A stretch of 61,755 nucleotides of DNA from positions 1-61,755 of the forward strand of contig SIAO01000014.1 in the NCBI GenBank assembly GCA_009691765.1, in the 5' to 3' direction. Shown here piece by piece: positions 17,910 to 26,058 of the stretch; the first letter of the stretch is position 1, and every line of letters begins with the position of its first letter. The notes under the pieces are model-generated. The model was not told where the DNA came from and ran no database searches. It worked only from the letters and a program-made list of their open reading frames with translations. Made by a program: the position numbers and the translations under genes. Source of the DNA: Planctomycetota bacterium. GTDB taxonomy: Bacteria > Planctomycetota > GCA-002687715.

Positions 17910-19358
17910 TCAAGCCCCTTTCCTTTGGGCAATCCAGTACAAGGACAGCAACTGACGCAGTCGCTGCGGAACAAAACTTTGTGGTGTCAGCACAGCGGCG
18001 TTTTGGCGCGTGCGTGTCGGCACGGCTGCATCTTCCGGTGCACGCAACACTGAAGGCTGGACGCGCTCGTGCGTGATGCGTGTGGTTCCAGGATTCAGCA
18101 AACCACGCACAAAATCTGGGATGGGCACGCCCAACACCAACGAACCTGTGCCGCGCGCCTTTTTCGGGAGCGACGGCCCGCCGCGTCCTTTTCCACCGGT
18201 GCCAGGGCCACTGATCGACAAGTCTTTCGACGTGGTGCCGCGCCGGTCCTTCGTGCTTGGTTGCGTGCCGCTGCGCGCCTCGGCTTCATCTGGATCGTCT
18301 TCGATGCGCTCGTCCGTGTCATTCTCAGACAGAGGATCAGCGCTGCCGCGATCGCGCTGACTCCACGGGCTTTTCACGGCAGACAACGCGCCGCCCCCTG
18401 AACCACTCTGCCCCGCCGTCGCACCGTTCTTTTCTTCTTCGCCAGCTTTGGGTTTCTGAACACGAGGCTTGGCAGCGGCGCTCACCTTGGGCGCGTCTTT
18501 GCGGCCTTCAGGGTTTTCTTGCGGAGGCGCTCCCCCCGGAATGCTCTCACCTTGCGCCGCGCTGCTTTCGCTGGCCTTGGCCACTTCAGCGCTGCGCCCA
18601 GAACCTGGCTGTCCCGAAGATGGCCGCTGCGCCCGCGGTGCTTCTGCGCTCGCAGCAGTGGCTTCCGGTTTGCGCCCGGGCCCGGTGCCAGCACCTGTGA
18701 TGGGCGCTGGAATCGGCGCGTCAGGTTGGTGTGGTTTCAGTGCTTGCGCGCCGATGTTGTGTATCACATTCGCCGGTGGCGTGCCGTCACTTGTGGCTGC
18801 TTCCTGCTTCGCAGTAACGCTGATGCTGCGCGGCGGCATCAGTAGAGCAACGGCCAACAACACAGCGCTGATGGTGGCCAACGCCAGCATGTGCTGCAAC
18901 ACTGGCCGCACCGCGCGTGGCGTTTCGGCGGAACGCGCAGCAGCAACGCCATCTTGCACGGCAACGGCACTGAAGGCGCACACCGCTCGGCGCGAGAGTT
19001 CCAGCGCCGCGAGGATGCTGCCGCCCGTAGCATTGTGAGCATCCAAACGCTGCGCGAGATGTGCACGACTCGTGTCACCCCGCCAATGCAGCATGAACGT
19101 AAAGAGGAACCCGATGATCGCGCAGCCACCGACGCACCAAGCAACAATGTGCCATTCCAAGGCTGCTTCCTGCAAAGCCAACAGATGTGCGCCGAGCGCG
19201 GTGAGGCTCTGGCCCGCTGCGCCAATCATCGCGCCGAAGAGGGCGCCACGAAGCCCGACACTCAGCGCGGGCCCCGAGCGAGAGCGCCGCTCGCTGGCCG
19301 CCGCCGCTTCAAGCGCCGTTTGCAACGCCGCCCGCTCTTGTTCAAACGCCGCGTGCAT
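17910..19358 (-). CDS. membrane protein with two N-terminal helices, a third helix and a ~200-residue disordered linker
   Basis: I do not recognise a named family in this 482-residue protein. Residues 1-25 are helical and charged. Two hydrophobic helices (about 37-65 and 70-90) are followed by a short soluble region and a third helix (about 155-175, LALATISAVLLAVALLM). From about 200 to 410 the composition is almost entirely Pro, Ser, Gly, Ala, Lys and Glu, as in a disordered tether. The last 70 residues regain normal composition (DFVRGLLNPGTTRITHER, ending LLSLYWIAQRKGA) and may be a docking segment. Similar low-complexity membrane proteins occur beside MoxR/DUF58/VWA genes (recall, not a search). 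The ATG shares a base with the upstream stop (TGATG), indicating coupled translation. Confidence 0.7.
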   Translation of the reverse strand: MHAAFEQERAALQTALEAAAASERRSRSGPALSVGLRGALFGAMIGAAGQSLTALGAHLLALQEAALEWHIVAWCVGGCAIIGFLFTFMLHWRGDTSRAHLAQRLDAHNATGGSILAALELSRRAVCAFSAVAVQDGVAAARSAETPRAVRPVLQHMLALATISAVLLAVALLMPPRSISVTAKQEAATSDGTPPANVIHNIGAQALKPHQPDAPIPAPITGAGTGPGRKPEATAASAEAPRAQRPSSGQPGSGRSAEVAKASESSAAQGESIPGGAPPQENPEGRKDAPKVSAAAKPRVQKPKAGEEEKNGATAGQSGSGGGALSAVKSPWSQRDRGSADPLSENDTDERIEDDPDEAEARSGTQPSTKDRRGTTSKDLSISGPGTGGKGRGGPSLPKKARGTGSLVLGVPIPDFVRGLLNPGTTRITHERVQPSVLRAPEDAAVPTRTRQNAAVLTPQSFVPQRLRQLLSLYWIAQRKGA

Positions 19359-21685
19359 CAACGGCGTGGTCCCGTCTCGCGCGGTTGCAACTCAACACTC
19401 GCCGATTGCACGACGCTTCCGGCGCTTGTGAGCCAACCAACAACGACAACCTGCGCCGGGTCGATAGGCGCCGCCCGCAAGGCGAAGGGCTTACCGGCTT
19501 GGTCTTCAACTTCGTCTTGGTGATCGGCGTTTTCTCCATCCAACTCTGCGAGATTGGAAGCTACGGTGCAGACCGCTTTGCCGTTCTCGAGCCGCAACTT
19601 CACACCACCATCCACGATTTCGCCGCGGCTGACATAGCGATGAAAAACGATGGAGCTCTCGCCTGGCATCAACATGCTGCGTTGACACACCAACAAAGTG
19701 AGCTGCGCGTCGGCGGCGTCCGGACCAACAACTTCAATGACGACTTCGAGGCGGCCCGCTTGCAACGCAGGCTTCAGCGCAAGGCGCCACGGCGTGTCGA
19801 CTTTCAGGCGTTCTTCGATAGCCGCCTGCAGCGCACGAAAGGTCTTCCCTGCATCTTCTTTCGGCCCACCTGCGTTCACTTGCACACTGCCATCCAGCAA
19901 CAGAGTTGGTGTGCCTGCAACTCCAAGAGTCCGAGCACGATCCACACCCACATTGGTCGTCAACGCATCCGGCTTCGGCACATGCAAATGATGCTGCACC
20001 AAAGTCACTTCGCCTCCAGCGAAATGGTGCATCAACCCTTCGAAGCCAAGATCCGCTGCTGCGCAGGGCTTGCAGTGCACGCCCGTAAAAAGCTCCACAA
20101 GAACTGAGCGAGTGCGCACAACACCTTCGCGCGGGCGATACACCGTCGCGGGCTCGAAGAGTGGCGCACGCCCCTCCAACATGCGTTCGATTTCATCCAC
20201 ACTGTAGGGTTGCGCCACAGCGCTCTTCACCCGCAAGCGTTCGATGCCAGCAATGCCTCCCGGGCCGCCGTCCGCAGTGATGGCCGCTTGCAAGTAGCGC
20301 GACCAAGCGCGTTCCGTCTTGCCCATGCGTTCGTAGAGCGTGCCGAGCCGCTCATTGACGATGCCGTCGCGAGGCATGCCGAGCGACGCCGCGAGCAAGT
20401 GCCGCCACGCGCCCTCGAGATCTCCAGACTCGAGCAACTGTGCGCCAATCTCACTACGCACTTTGTAAATCGCGTCGGCATCTTCATCTTCGCCTGCGAA
20501 ACTCAAAGCCAACTCCAGCGCAGGTCGCACTATGAGTGCATAGGCTTCGGGCACTTTTGTTTTCAGCTCCGCGACAGTGTCCAGCACCAAGCGAGCACGT
20601 CGCTTGGCACTGATGGACTCCGCCATGAGCCGCAAAGCCCCGAGCACCGCAGTACTGTCGCCTGGTGTGGCGCCAACGGTGAGCGCGAAAAACAGGGTGG
20701 CCGCATCGCGACGCAAGCGATGCTCTGCGTTTGCGTCCAACCAAGTCCGCAAACGCGCGGTGTCGTTCAAAGCCATGGCTGCGAAGCACTGCGCGTCGGT
20801 GGCGAACGGTTCCGGCGCTGCGACACATTCAAACAGCGTGACGTGACGCACTGCGTCCATGCTCACTACGAAGCACGAGAGAAACGCGCTACCGATCACG
20901 ACGGGCGGAGCGTCCTCCCAAGGCATGGCCTCAGATTCGGGGCGCAAAGCCGCATGGCGGGTCAGTTCAAAGGGGCCAAACCCAAAGGCTACTGGATCTC
21001 CGAGTGGCGCACCGAGCTGGCGCAAGAGCACATCGGAAACGCGCACATCGTGGTCCATGGATGTGATGCCAGCGAGCGCTTCAACAACGCTCCCGTCGCG
21101 TGCCTTGCCACGCACCAAGAAGCGCGGCGCACCCATACCGGTCCAAGGCACTTCATATTTCTGCCCGACCTTCGCGATGCCGTTCTCACATAGCTCTACG
21201 GCGTCCGGAGGCCTTGGCGCACCGCCCGAAGAAATGCGCAACAAGCGGCGCTGCAAATCCAACGTGATGCGCTTGTTGCCAAACGCGCAGGCGCCAAGAA
21301 TGCCCACCACGGGAGTTTCTTGAAGCTCCTCGGCGTAGTCGCGAGTGAGCAGTTCGAGAACGCGCATGCCTTGAACTTCAGTGACGGGCGAACACACCAT
21401 CTGGCCGCGCACGCGAACGCCCAGCGCCTCTCCAGTATTCAATTCGAGCAGCGCCGCAGTGCGTGGATGCAGCACCAAATCGCTCGTGGCGCCAAGGTCC
21501 AGCAAGAGGTGCGCGGCTATGACCTTTTTCCCGTGACAAAGGTCGACAAGGAGAAACGTGCGCCCAGCCACGACGCGAAGTCCGATTTCAGTTTCCTGTG
21601 CTGAAAGCGGATTCGCCGCGCAGGAAAACACGGCCAGCATGAGACCGAAAGCCGGCCAGAAATGCGGACTCTTCGGCGGCGCCAT
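19358..21685 (-). CDS. exported protein with aspartic-protease-like, TPR and thioredoxin-like domains
   Basis: A 775-residue exported protein heading the MoxR/VWA operon. A signal peptide ends near Ala29 (NPLSAQETE). Residues 30-290 show a two-lobed retropepsin-like fold, with Asp63 in LLLDLGATSDLV in place of the canonical DTG/DSG. The second lobe has GITSMDHDV with no Asp at the expected site, so proteolysis is doubtful. Residues about 300-480 are helical repeats of TPR type (LGTLYERMGKTERAWSRYLQ). From 527 there is a thioredoxin-like domain with Cys538 and Cys541 (VHCKPCAAAD) and a cis-Pro loop (GVAGTPTLLLDG), resembling Omp28/DsbA-like proteins. A C-terminal beta region follows. The ATG at 21685 has a good GAGGAAA ribosome-binding site; a GTG directly upstream is less likely. 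Confidence 0.8.
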   Translation of the reverse strand: MAPPKSPHFWPAFGLMLAVFSCAANPLSAQETEIGLRVVAGRTFLLVDLCHGKKVIAAHLLLDLGATSDLVLHPRTAALLELNTGEALGVRVRGQMVCSPVTEVQGMRVLELLTRDYAEELQETPVVGILGACAFGNKRITLDLQRRLLRISSGGAPRPPDAVELCENGIAKVGQKYEVPWTGMGAPRFLVRGKARDGSVVEALAGITSMDHDVRVSDVLLRQLGAPLGDPVAFGFGPFELTRHAALRPESEAMPWEDAPPVVIGSAFLSCFVVSMDAVRHVTLFECVAAPEPFATDAQCFAAMALNDTARLRTWLDANAEHRLRRDAATLFFALTVGATPGDSTAVLGALRLMAESISAKRRARLVLDTVAELKTKVPEAYALIVRPALELALSFAGEDEDADAIYKVRSEIGAQLLESGDLEGAWRHLLAASLGMPRDGIVNERLGTLYERMGKTERAWSRYLQAAITADGGPGGIAGIERLRVKSAVAQPYSVDEIERMLEGRAPLFEPATVYRPREGVVRTRSVLVELFTGVHCKPCAAADLGFEGLMHHFAGGEVTLVQHHLHVPKPDALTTNVGVDRARTLGVAGTPTLLLDGSVQVNAGGPKEDAGKTFRALQAAIEERLKVDTPWRLALKPALQAGRLEVVIEVVGPDAADAQLTLLVCQRSMLMPGESSIVFHRYVSRGEIVDGGVKLRLENGKAVCTVASNLAELDGENADHQDEVEDQAGKPFALRAAPIDPAQVVVVGWLTSAGSVVQSASVELQPRETGPRR

Positions 21686-22133
21686 CACGTTTCCTCAGCT
21701 TGGAGAGAAGTTCGCGCGGCAGTCGCAGCGAGGCCGTATCTCCGCACGGGCAACATCATAAAGCAAAGTCAAGGGAGGGCTTGCGGCGCACTAGAGGCTC
21801 GAAGCCACCCCGTCGTGCAATAGGCTCACGAAACAACAAACCCGACACCCACCTCAAGGACCGAACGCAAGATCCGGGACTCTACGCATGGCAGCGCAGC
21901 GATGGCGTCCCAACACCACTATGCACGCTGCAAGCACGGGCCTCATGCCCGCAAGTTTCGCCGCAGGGCGAAACTCCTCATGACTGCTGAACCCAACTGA
22001 GGGGCCGATTCCGCGACTCAAGGGAATCACCGCTCTCGAGGCGCGTACTGTTGCGACCAACCAACAGACTCGCGGCGTCAGTCCCTCTACTTTCTTCCGC
22101 GCGCACTCTCTGCGCGTTACGCAGGTGTGTGCT
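21686..22133. other. 448-base gap without a convincing gene; contains two tandem hairpins
   Basis: The gap lies between the end of fabI and the start of the protease/thioredoxin operon, both on the minus strand. It should therefore hold the fabI 3' end and the operon promoter. I find no ORF with credible composition, no tRNA and no riboswitch I can name. A short minus-strand ORF at 21854-22060 has no ribosome-binding site or recognisable domain. The clear structure is the hairpin pair at 21937-21975. A TTGACT/TTATGAT pair near 21745-21770 is too closely spaced for a standard sigma-70 promoter. Confidence 0.5.
21937..21975 (-). terminator. tandem perfect hairpins, possible fabI terminator or structured 5' leader
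   Basis: Two perfect inverted repeats lie side by side. CGGGC/GCCCG has a 5-base loop (21937-21951) and AGTTTCGCC/GGCGAAACT has a 4-base loop (21954-21975), separated by two bases. Neither is followed by a U tract on either strand, so a classical intrinsic terminator is not shown. Position fits either termination after fabI (about 160 bases past its stop) or a leader structure for the downstream operon. Confidence 0.35.
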
Positions 22134-22910
22134 TTAGATCCCCATCACGGAGTAGCCGCAGTCCACATGCAACACAGTGCCTGTAATGCCACGAGAAAGC
22201 GGCGAGACCATGAACGCTGCGGCATCCCCGACTTCGGCGGGTTCCACGTTGCGCTTCATTGCTGAACGCTGCGCCACAAGATCCAACATGCCTGAGAATC
22301 CGCTGACACCCGCAGCGGCAAGCGTTCGGATGGGGCCCGCAGAAATGGCATTCACGCGGTGCCCAAGCGGACCCAAATCCGCCGCGAGATAACGCACGGA
22401 AGATTCGAGTGCAGCCTTGGCGACGCCCATCACGTTGTAGTGCGGAATCACGCGCTCGGCTCCGATGTATGACAGTGTCAACACCGCAGCGTTGCGCCCT
22501 TCCATCAGAGGCAACGCGGCTCGCGTCACGGCCGTGAGACTGTAGGCCGAAACACCGAGCGCCGTAGCGAAACCGGCGGCACTGGTGTCCACGAATTTGC
22601 CATCGAGCTCTTCACGCGGCGCATACGCAAGGCAATGCACAATGAAGTCGAGGCCCCCGCGCTGCTCGCGCACGAAGCTCATGAGCTGCTCCACTTGCTG
22701 CGGCTCGCTGACATCACAGGTCGTGATGAGCGCTGGTCGATCGAGCTCTGCCGCAAGTTCAGTGAGGCTCTTCAAAAAGCGTTCGTTTTGCGCAGTGACT
22801 ACCAGATCCGCGCCTTCACGAGCCGCCGCTTTGGCGATGGCCCACGCAATAGAACGATGATTAGCGACCCCAAGCACGAGGCCAGTTTTGCCGTGAAGCA
22901 TAGTGCCCAT
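22134..22910 (-). CDS. fabI: enoyl-[acyl-carrier-protein] reductase (NADH), FabI type
   Basis: A 258-residue short-chain dehydrogenase of the FabI subfamily, which reduces enoyl-ACP in the last step of each fatty-acid elongation cycle. Visible marks are the cofactor segment GLVLGVANHRSIAWAIA at the N terminus, the FabI-type catalytic pair Tyr-x6-Lys (HYNVMGVAKAALE), and the SAGPIRTLAAAGVSGF loop that carries triclosan-contact residues. These distinguish it from ordinary SDRs. The ATG at 22910 is chosen; ATG 22901 (MLHGKTGLV) is also plausible and neither has a clear Shine-Dalgarno sequence. It is the last of a minus-strand run that begins with the sigma factor, separated by 65 bases from the esterase gene. 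Confidence 0.93.
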   Translation of the reverse strand: MGTMLHGKTGLVLGVANHRSIAWAIAKAAAREGADLVVTAQNERFLKSLTELAAELDRPALITTCDVSEPQQVEQLMSFVREQRGGLDFIVHCLAYAPREELDGKFVDTSAAGFATALGVSAYSLTAVTRAALPLMEGRNAAVLTLSYIGAERVIPHYNVMGVAKAALESSVRYLAADLGPLGHRVNAISAGPIRTLAAAGVSGFSGMLDLVAQRSAMKRNVEPAEVGDAAAFMVSPLSRGITGTVLHVDCGYSVMGI

Positions 22911-22975
22911 GGAGGCGCTGCCGGCCCCCACCTTTCAGGCGCAGGTTTAGCAGACAGGCCAAGAGCTGGAAAGCA

Positions 22976-23893
22976 TCAGCGCTTCGCGGGCTCTGCTGGC
23001 CGCAGGCCCTCTTCCAAGAAACTCAACGTGCGGCGCCACCAATCTGGCCGTTCTTGTGCAGGCACCGACTTCAACAGCGGCATGAGGAAATCGCCATGGC
23101 CACCGCCTTCGACCATCACCAACTCGTGCTTCACACCTTCGGCGCTCAACTTGGCGACCATGAGGCGCGCGTGGATGGGCGGCACCAACACATCCACGCT
23201 GCCCTGCACAAGCAGCATGGGCGCATCGTCCTTGGTGACATGCGACAAAGGAGACGCTCGACGCAGCAGTTCGCGCGTCTGCGGCGCCAACAGATCGTCC
23301 TTACCCGTGAAGGCCTTCATCAAGCGCGTAGCCATGGCAGGAAGCTCGATTTCTGAATCCAACTGCATCGGCCCGAAATACGAAACAGCGCACGCAACAC
23401 GCGTGCTGCAACGCGCAACGGGATCTGTGGAATCTAGGACTGCACCGTCTTGTTCCGTTGCGAGCAATGCAGCGAGATGTCCGCCTGCGCTGGCGCCCAC
23501 CGCCGCGCAACGCGCCGGATCGAGTCCGAACTCTTGCGCCTTACTACGCAGCCACTGCAACGCGGTACGGCAATCTTCAATCTGCGCAGGATACGGCGAC
23601 TTCGGCGCAAGTCGGTAGGAGATTGCAGCAGTCGCGTACCCAGCCTCCGTGAGGAGCCGCGCCAACACAGGCGCTTCATTGCGATCGCGCGCGCCTTGAC
23701 GCCAACCGCCACCGTGGATCACCAACACCAATGGCAAAGGCAAAGGCCTGCTGTCTTTAGAAGGCGGCAGGCGCAAATCCAGTTGCATGGATTGCTCGCC
23801 GCGCTTCACATACACGAGCCCCTTGCGCTCCAAGCTGCTTTCTTGGGACCACGCGACGCAAAGCATGAACACCAAAAGCAGCGCAACTTTCAT
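22976..23893 (-). CDS. exported alpha/beta-hydrolase (HGGGW esterase/lipase, BD-FAE-like)
   Basis: A 305-residue esterase-family protein with a short signal peptide (ending near VAWSQ). The oxyanion-hole motif HGGGW is at 60-64 and the nucleophile elbow GASAGG carries Ser135. The catalytic Asp is in GSVDVLVPP and the His in GGGHGDFLMP, so the triad is complete. The family cleaves carboxyl esters, often acetylated sugars or short-chain esters. Here the product would act in the periplasm or outside the cell. It lies 54 bases downstream of an unknown exported protein and 65 bases upstream of fabI. Confidence 0.88.
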   Translation of the reverse strand: MKVALLLVFMLCVAWSQESSLERKGLVYVKRGEQSMQLDLRLPPSKDSRPLPLPLVLVIHGGGWRQGARDRNEAPVLARLLTEAGYATAAISYRLAPKSPYPAQIEDCRTALQWLRSKAQEFGLDPARCAAVGASAGGHLAALLATEQDGAVLDSTDPVARCSTRVACAVSYFGPMQLDSEIELPAMATRLMKAFTGKDDLLAPQTRELLRRASPLSHVTKDDAPMLLVQGSVDVLVPPIHARLMVAKLSAEGVKHELVMVEGGGHGDFLMPLLKSVPAQERPDWWRRTLSFLEEGLRPAEPAKR

Positions 23894-23947
23894 GGCGGCA
23901 TAGTAGGCCTATAACGGGTGGCGCTGCAACAGCGGATGAGAATGCCA

Positions 23948-25273
23948 TCACGGTGCGAAGGCGTCCGCACCCGGCGCGACCCAAAGGTGCAACAAACCCG
24001 GAAGACCGAGATCCAATGCAGGCGGGTTTCGCAGCGGCGGAGCTTTGGAATGCCCACTGGGCTGCGCCAGCGCGTGCATCCACTGCACACCGTACTGCGC
24101 CTGCAACAACCGCGCCGCATGACGTGTGTGCAGCGCACCGAGTTGCAATGGCTCGTCGCCGCGGGCCGCAGCGTCCAACAACTGCGCCTCCGCTGCCTGC
24201 AACAACGCTCGCCGCCGACCTTCGAGCAGCCGCAAGCGCACATCGCGCACACTCAAGTCACAAGGCATCTGCTGATGAAGCTGTTTTGGAACAGGGCCGT
24301 CGAAATCGTCTGTGTCCAGCGCCTCTTCGATTGCGCCACGCAACTCCGCTTGGTCGTACAGCCATGGTTGCTCGACAAAACGCAGTGCAGCACGGCGCGC
24401 GGCGCTCATTGCTGGCACCCTTGAAGCCAACCACCAATCCCAGTCTTGTGTGGCTGTAGGGCGGTTTGGCTTAGGCAACGCGAACGGGCCCGCCCAACGC
24501 AGCGCGTCCTCGGCCGAGCAGCGCACGCGTTCGTGCGAGGCGCTCTGCATGGGCCGCAGCACGTCACTCAACCAAGCGACCTCACTCGCCGTCATCATTT
24601 GCATGCAAGCCACTTGCAAACCAGGACTGCCTCGCTCCAAGACCAACAGCAATACGGCCGTGCGTTGCAACGGCGGCAGGGTGCTGGCGTTTTCCAACAT
24701 GCGCGCGAGCAACCAGCGCTCCGTGGCCGGCCAAGTGGGATCGAAGCTCCGTGGTCCACACAGCGTCACCGGAGATGGCCACGAAAACACATCCTCCGCC
24801 TCTTGGCACAGGCCGCGCGGCCAGCACACGACTTGCAAGCCCGTGAGCTCGTCACCTTCGAGCGCGATGCCCGCCGCTTGAACGCGCCCACCGATCTGCG
24901 CAAACCCCGCAGTGATCAGCAACTGCACCGTGCCTCGTTCCAGCTTCAATCTCGCCGCGCCATGCAACACGATTTTCGGCAGCGTTCCTGCACGCAGCTC
25001 TATGCGCCTCGGTGAAGACACTCGAAATGTGCCGTGCTGCAAATGCAGAGAATCCGCAGCACAACACACCTCGGTGTCATCCTCGAGAAGCAGACGCACG
25101 CCCCCTGTAAGGCAGCCTGCGCACGGGCGCTGTGTGCGCAGATGCACTGAACAGCCCACCACGCCGCAGCCCAAAGGCGCTGCATCGCCACCCCAAAGGA
25201 TCGCAGTGGTTCGCCGTTCTGCCGGAGCGATGCCGAGCAGCAGGATCAGCCACAAAGCACCGCGCAAAAGCAC
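23948..25273 (-). CDS. exported or membrane-anchored protein of unknown function (possible FecR-like region)
   Basis: A 441-residue protein I cannot assign. It starts with a hydrophobic segment (LLRGALWLILLLGIAPA). Residues about 40-150 form a beta-rich region with repeated short strands (RLLLEDDTEV, RIELRAGTLPKIVLHG, LKLERGTVQLLITAG) that weakly resembles the FecR sensor domain. The C-terminal half is helical, rich in Leu, Arg and Trp, with no motif I can name. I start at the GTG at 25273, one base after the stop of the TPR gene, because the upstream in-frame extension would overlap that gene. Its position after an ECF sigma factor and a TPR protein is compatible with envelope signalling, but that is inference. 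Confidence 0.6.
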   Translation of the reverse strand: MLLRGALWLILLLGIAPAERRTTAILWGGDAAPLGCGVVGCSVHLRTQRPCAGCLTGGVRLLLEDDTEVCCAADSLHLQHGTFRVSSPRRIELRAGTLPKIVLHGAARLKLERGTVQLLITAGFAQIGGRVQAAGIALEGDELTGLQVVCWPRGLCQEAEDVFSWPSPVTLCGPRSFDPTWPATERWLLARMLENASTLPPLQRTAVLLLVLERGSPGLQVACMQMMTASEVAWLSDVLRPMQSASHERVRCSAEDALRWAGPFALPKPNRPTATQDWDWWLASRVPAMSAARRAALRFVEQPWLYDQAELRGAIEEALDTDDFDGPVPKQLHQQMPCDLSVRDVRLRLLEGRRRALLQAAEAQLLDAAARGDEPLQLGALHTRHAARLLQAQYGVQWMHALAQPSGHSKAPPLRNPPALDLGLPGLLHLWVAPGADAFAP

Positions 25274-25274
25274 C

Positions 25275-26018
25275 TCAACCGACCTTGGCGCCCAGTTCGA
25301 ACTTCGCGCGAGCCGCCAAACGCCCGAGTGCAACGTCCAAGCGCTTCTCTGCAGAAGAACCCGCAAAGCGCGCCCTGAGCGACAACGCGTGCCCGTCATA
25401 AAGACGTCGTGCGGCTTCGCGATCGCCGCTGTTCAACTGCAACTCCACCAGTTCTTCGAGCGCATCCACACAAGGGCGCCACAGACCACCGTGCTCATTC
25501 ATGATGCGCCGAAACCACTGCGCCGCTTCATCAGCACGACTGCGTTGACGAGCAAGTTCCCCAAGACGCAGCATGGCGTTCGCATGGTCCATCTCTTCCT
25601 CAGTGCAGTGCTCCACCAATTGCTTCAGCCACTTCTCGGCTTCGTCCTTGCGCTCGGCGCGTGAACAAAGCGCCGCGATTTCGCCGAGAGCATCCGCAGC
25701 CACGCCAGTGTCCGGGCACTGCACAGCAGCACTGAAGAGCGCTTCCGCACCTGGCATGTCACGCACGCGTTCTGCCAACCGCCCTGCTTCGAGGCGTGCT
25801 CGGCAGGCCACTACTGGCAAGGCTGCGTGCTTCTCAGCGATGCCCTCGTAGACTTTGCGCGCCGCAGCGATCGCAATCTTTCCCTCCTCGCCTTTCGTCG
25901 CTTTGGCTGCCGCCGCCTGCTTGCGTGCAGCACGCATGTCCAAATCGGGACCTTCTTGTGCGCTCACGCTCACCAGCGGCACTATCAGCGCCATCCAACA
26001 CAACAGAATCGGTTTCAT
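25275..26018 (-). CDS. exported TPR-repeat protein
   Basis: A 247-residue protein with a signal peptide (MKPILLCWMALIVPLVSVSA, then QEG) followed by helical repeats. Several fit the TPR pattern, for example LGEIAALCSRAERKDEAEKW and LGELARQRSRADEAAQWF. TPR arrays mediate protein-protein contacts. The ATG at 26018 is preceded by AAGGAG at good spacing; upstream in-frame sequence is not signal-like. It lies 40 bases after the ECF sigma factor gene and is almost fused to the next gene (1 base), so the three are likely cotranscribed. Confidence 0.78.
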   Translation of the reverse strand: MKPILLCWMALIVPLVSVSAQEGPDLDMRAARKQAAAAKATKGEEGKIAIAAARKVYEGIAEKHAALPVVACRARLEAGRLAERVRDMPGAEALFSAAVQCPDTGVAADALGEIAALCSRAERKDEAEKWLKQLVEHCTEEEMDHANAMLRLGELARQRSRADEAAQWFRRIMNEHGGLWRPCVDALEELVELQLNSGDREAARRLYDGHALSLRARFAGSSAEKRLDVALGRLAARAKFELGAKVG

Positions 26019-26058
26019 CAATGTGAACTCCTTGCCGGGTCTTCCTGTGTTCGTTCCA

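Noticed and set aside
21854-22060. 68-residue minus-strand ORF in the fabI/operon gap
   Set aside because: No ribosome-binding site and no recognisable domain, and it covers the two hairpins. Composition is typical of a chance ORF in GC-rich DNA.
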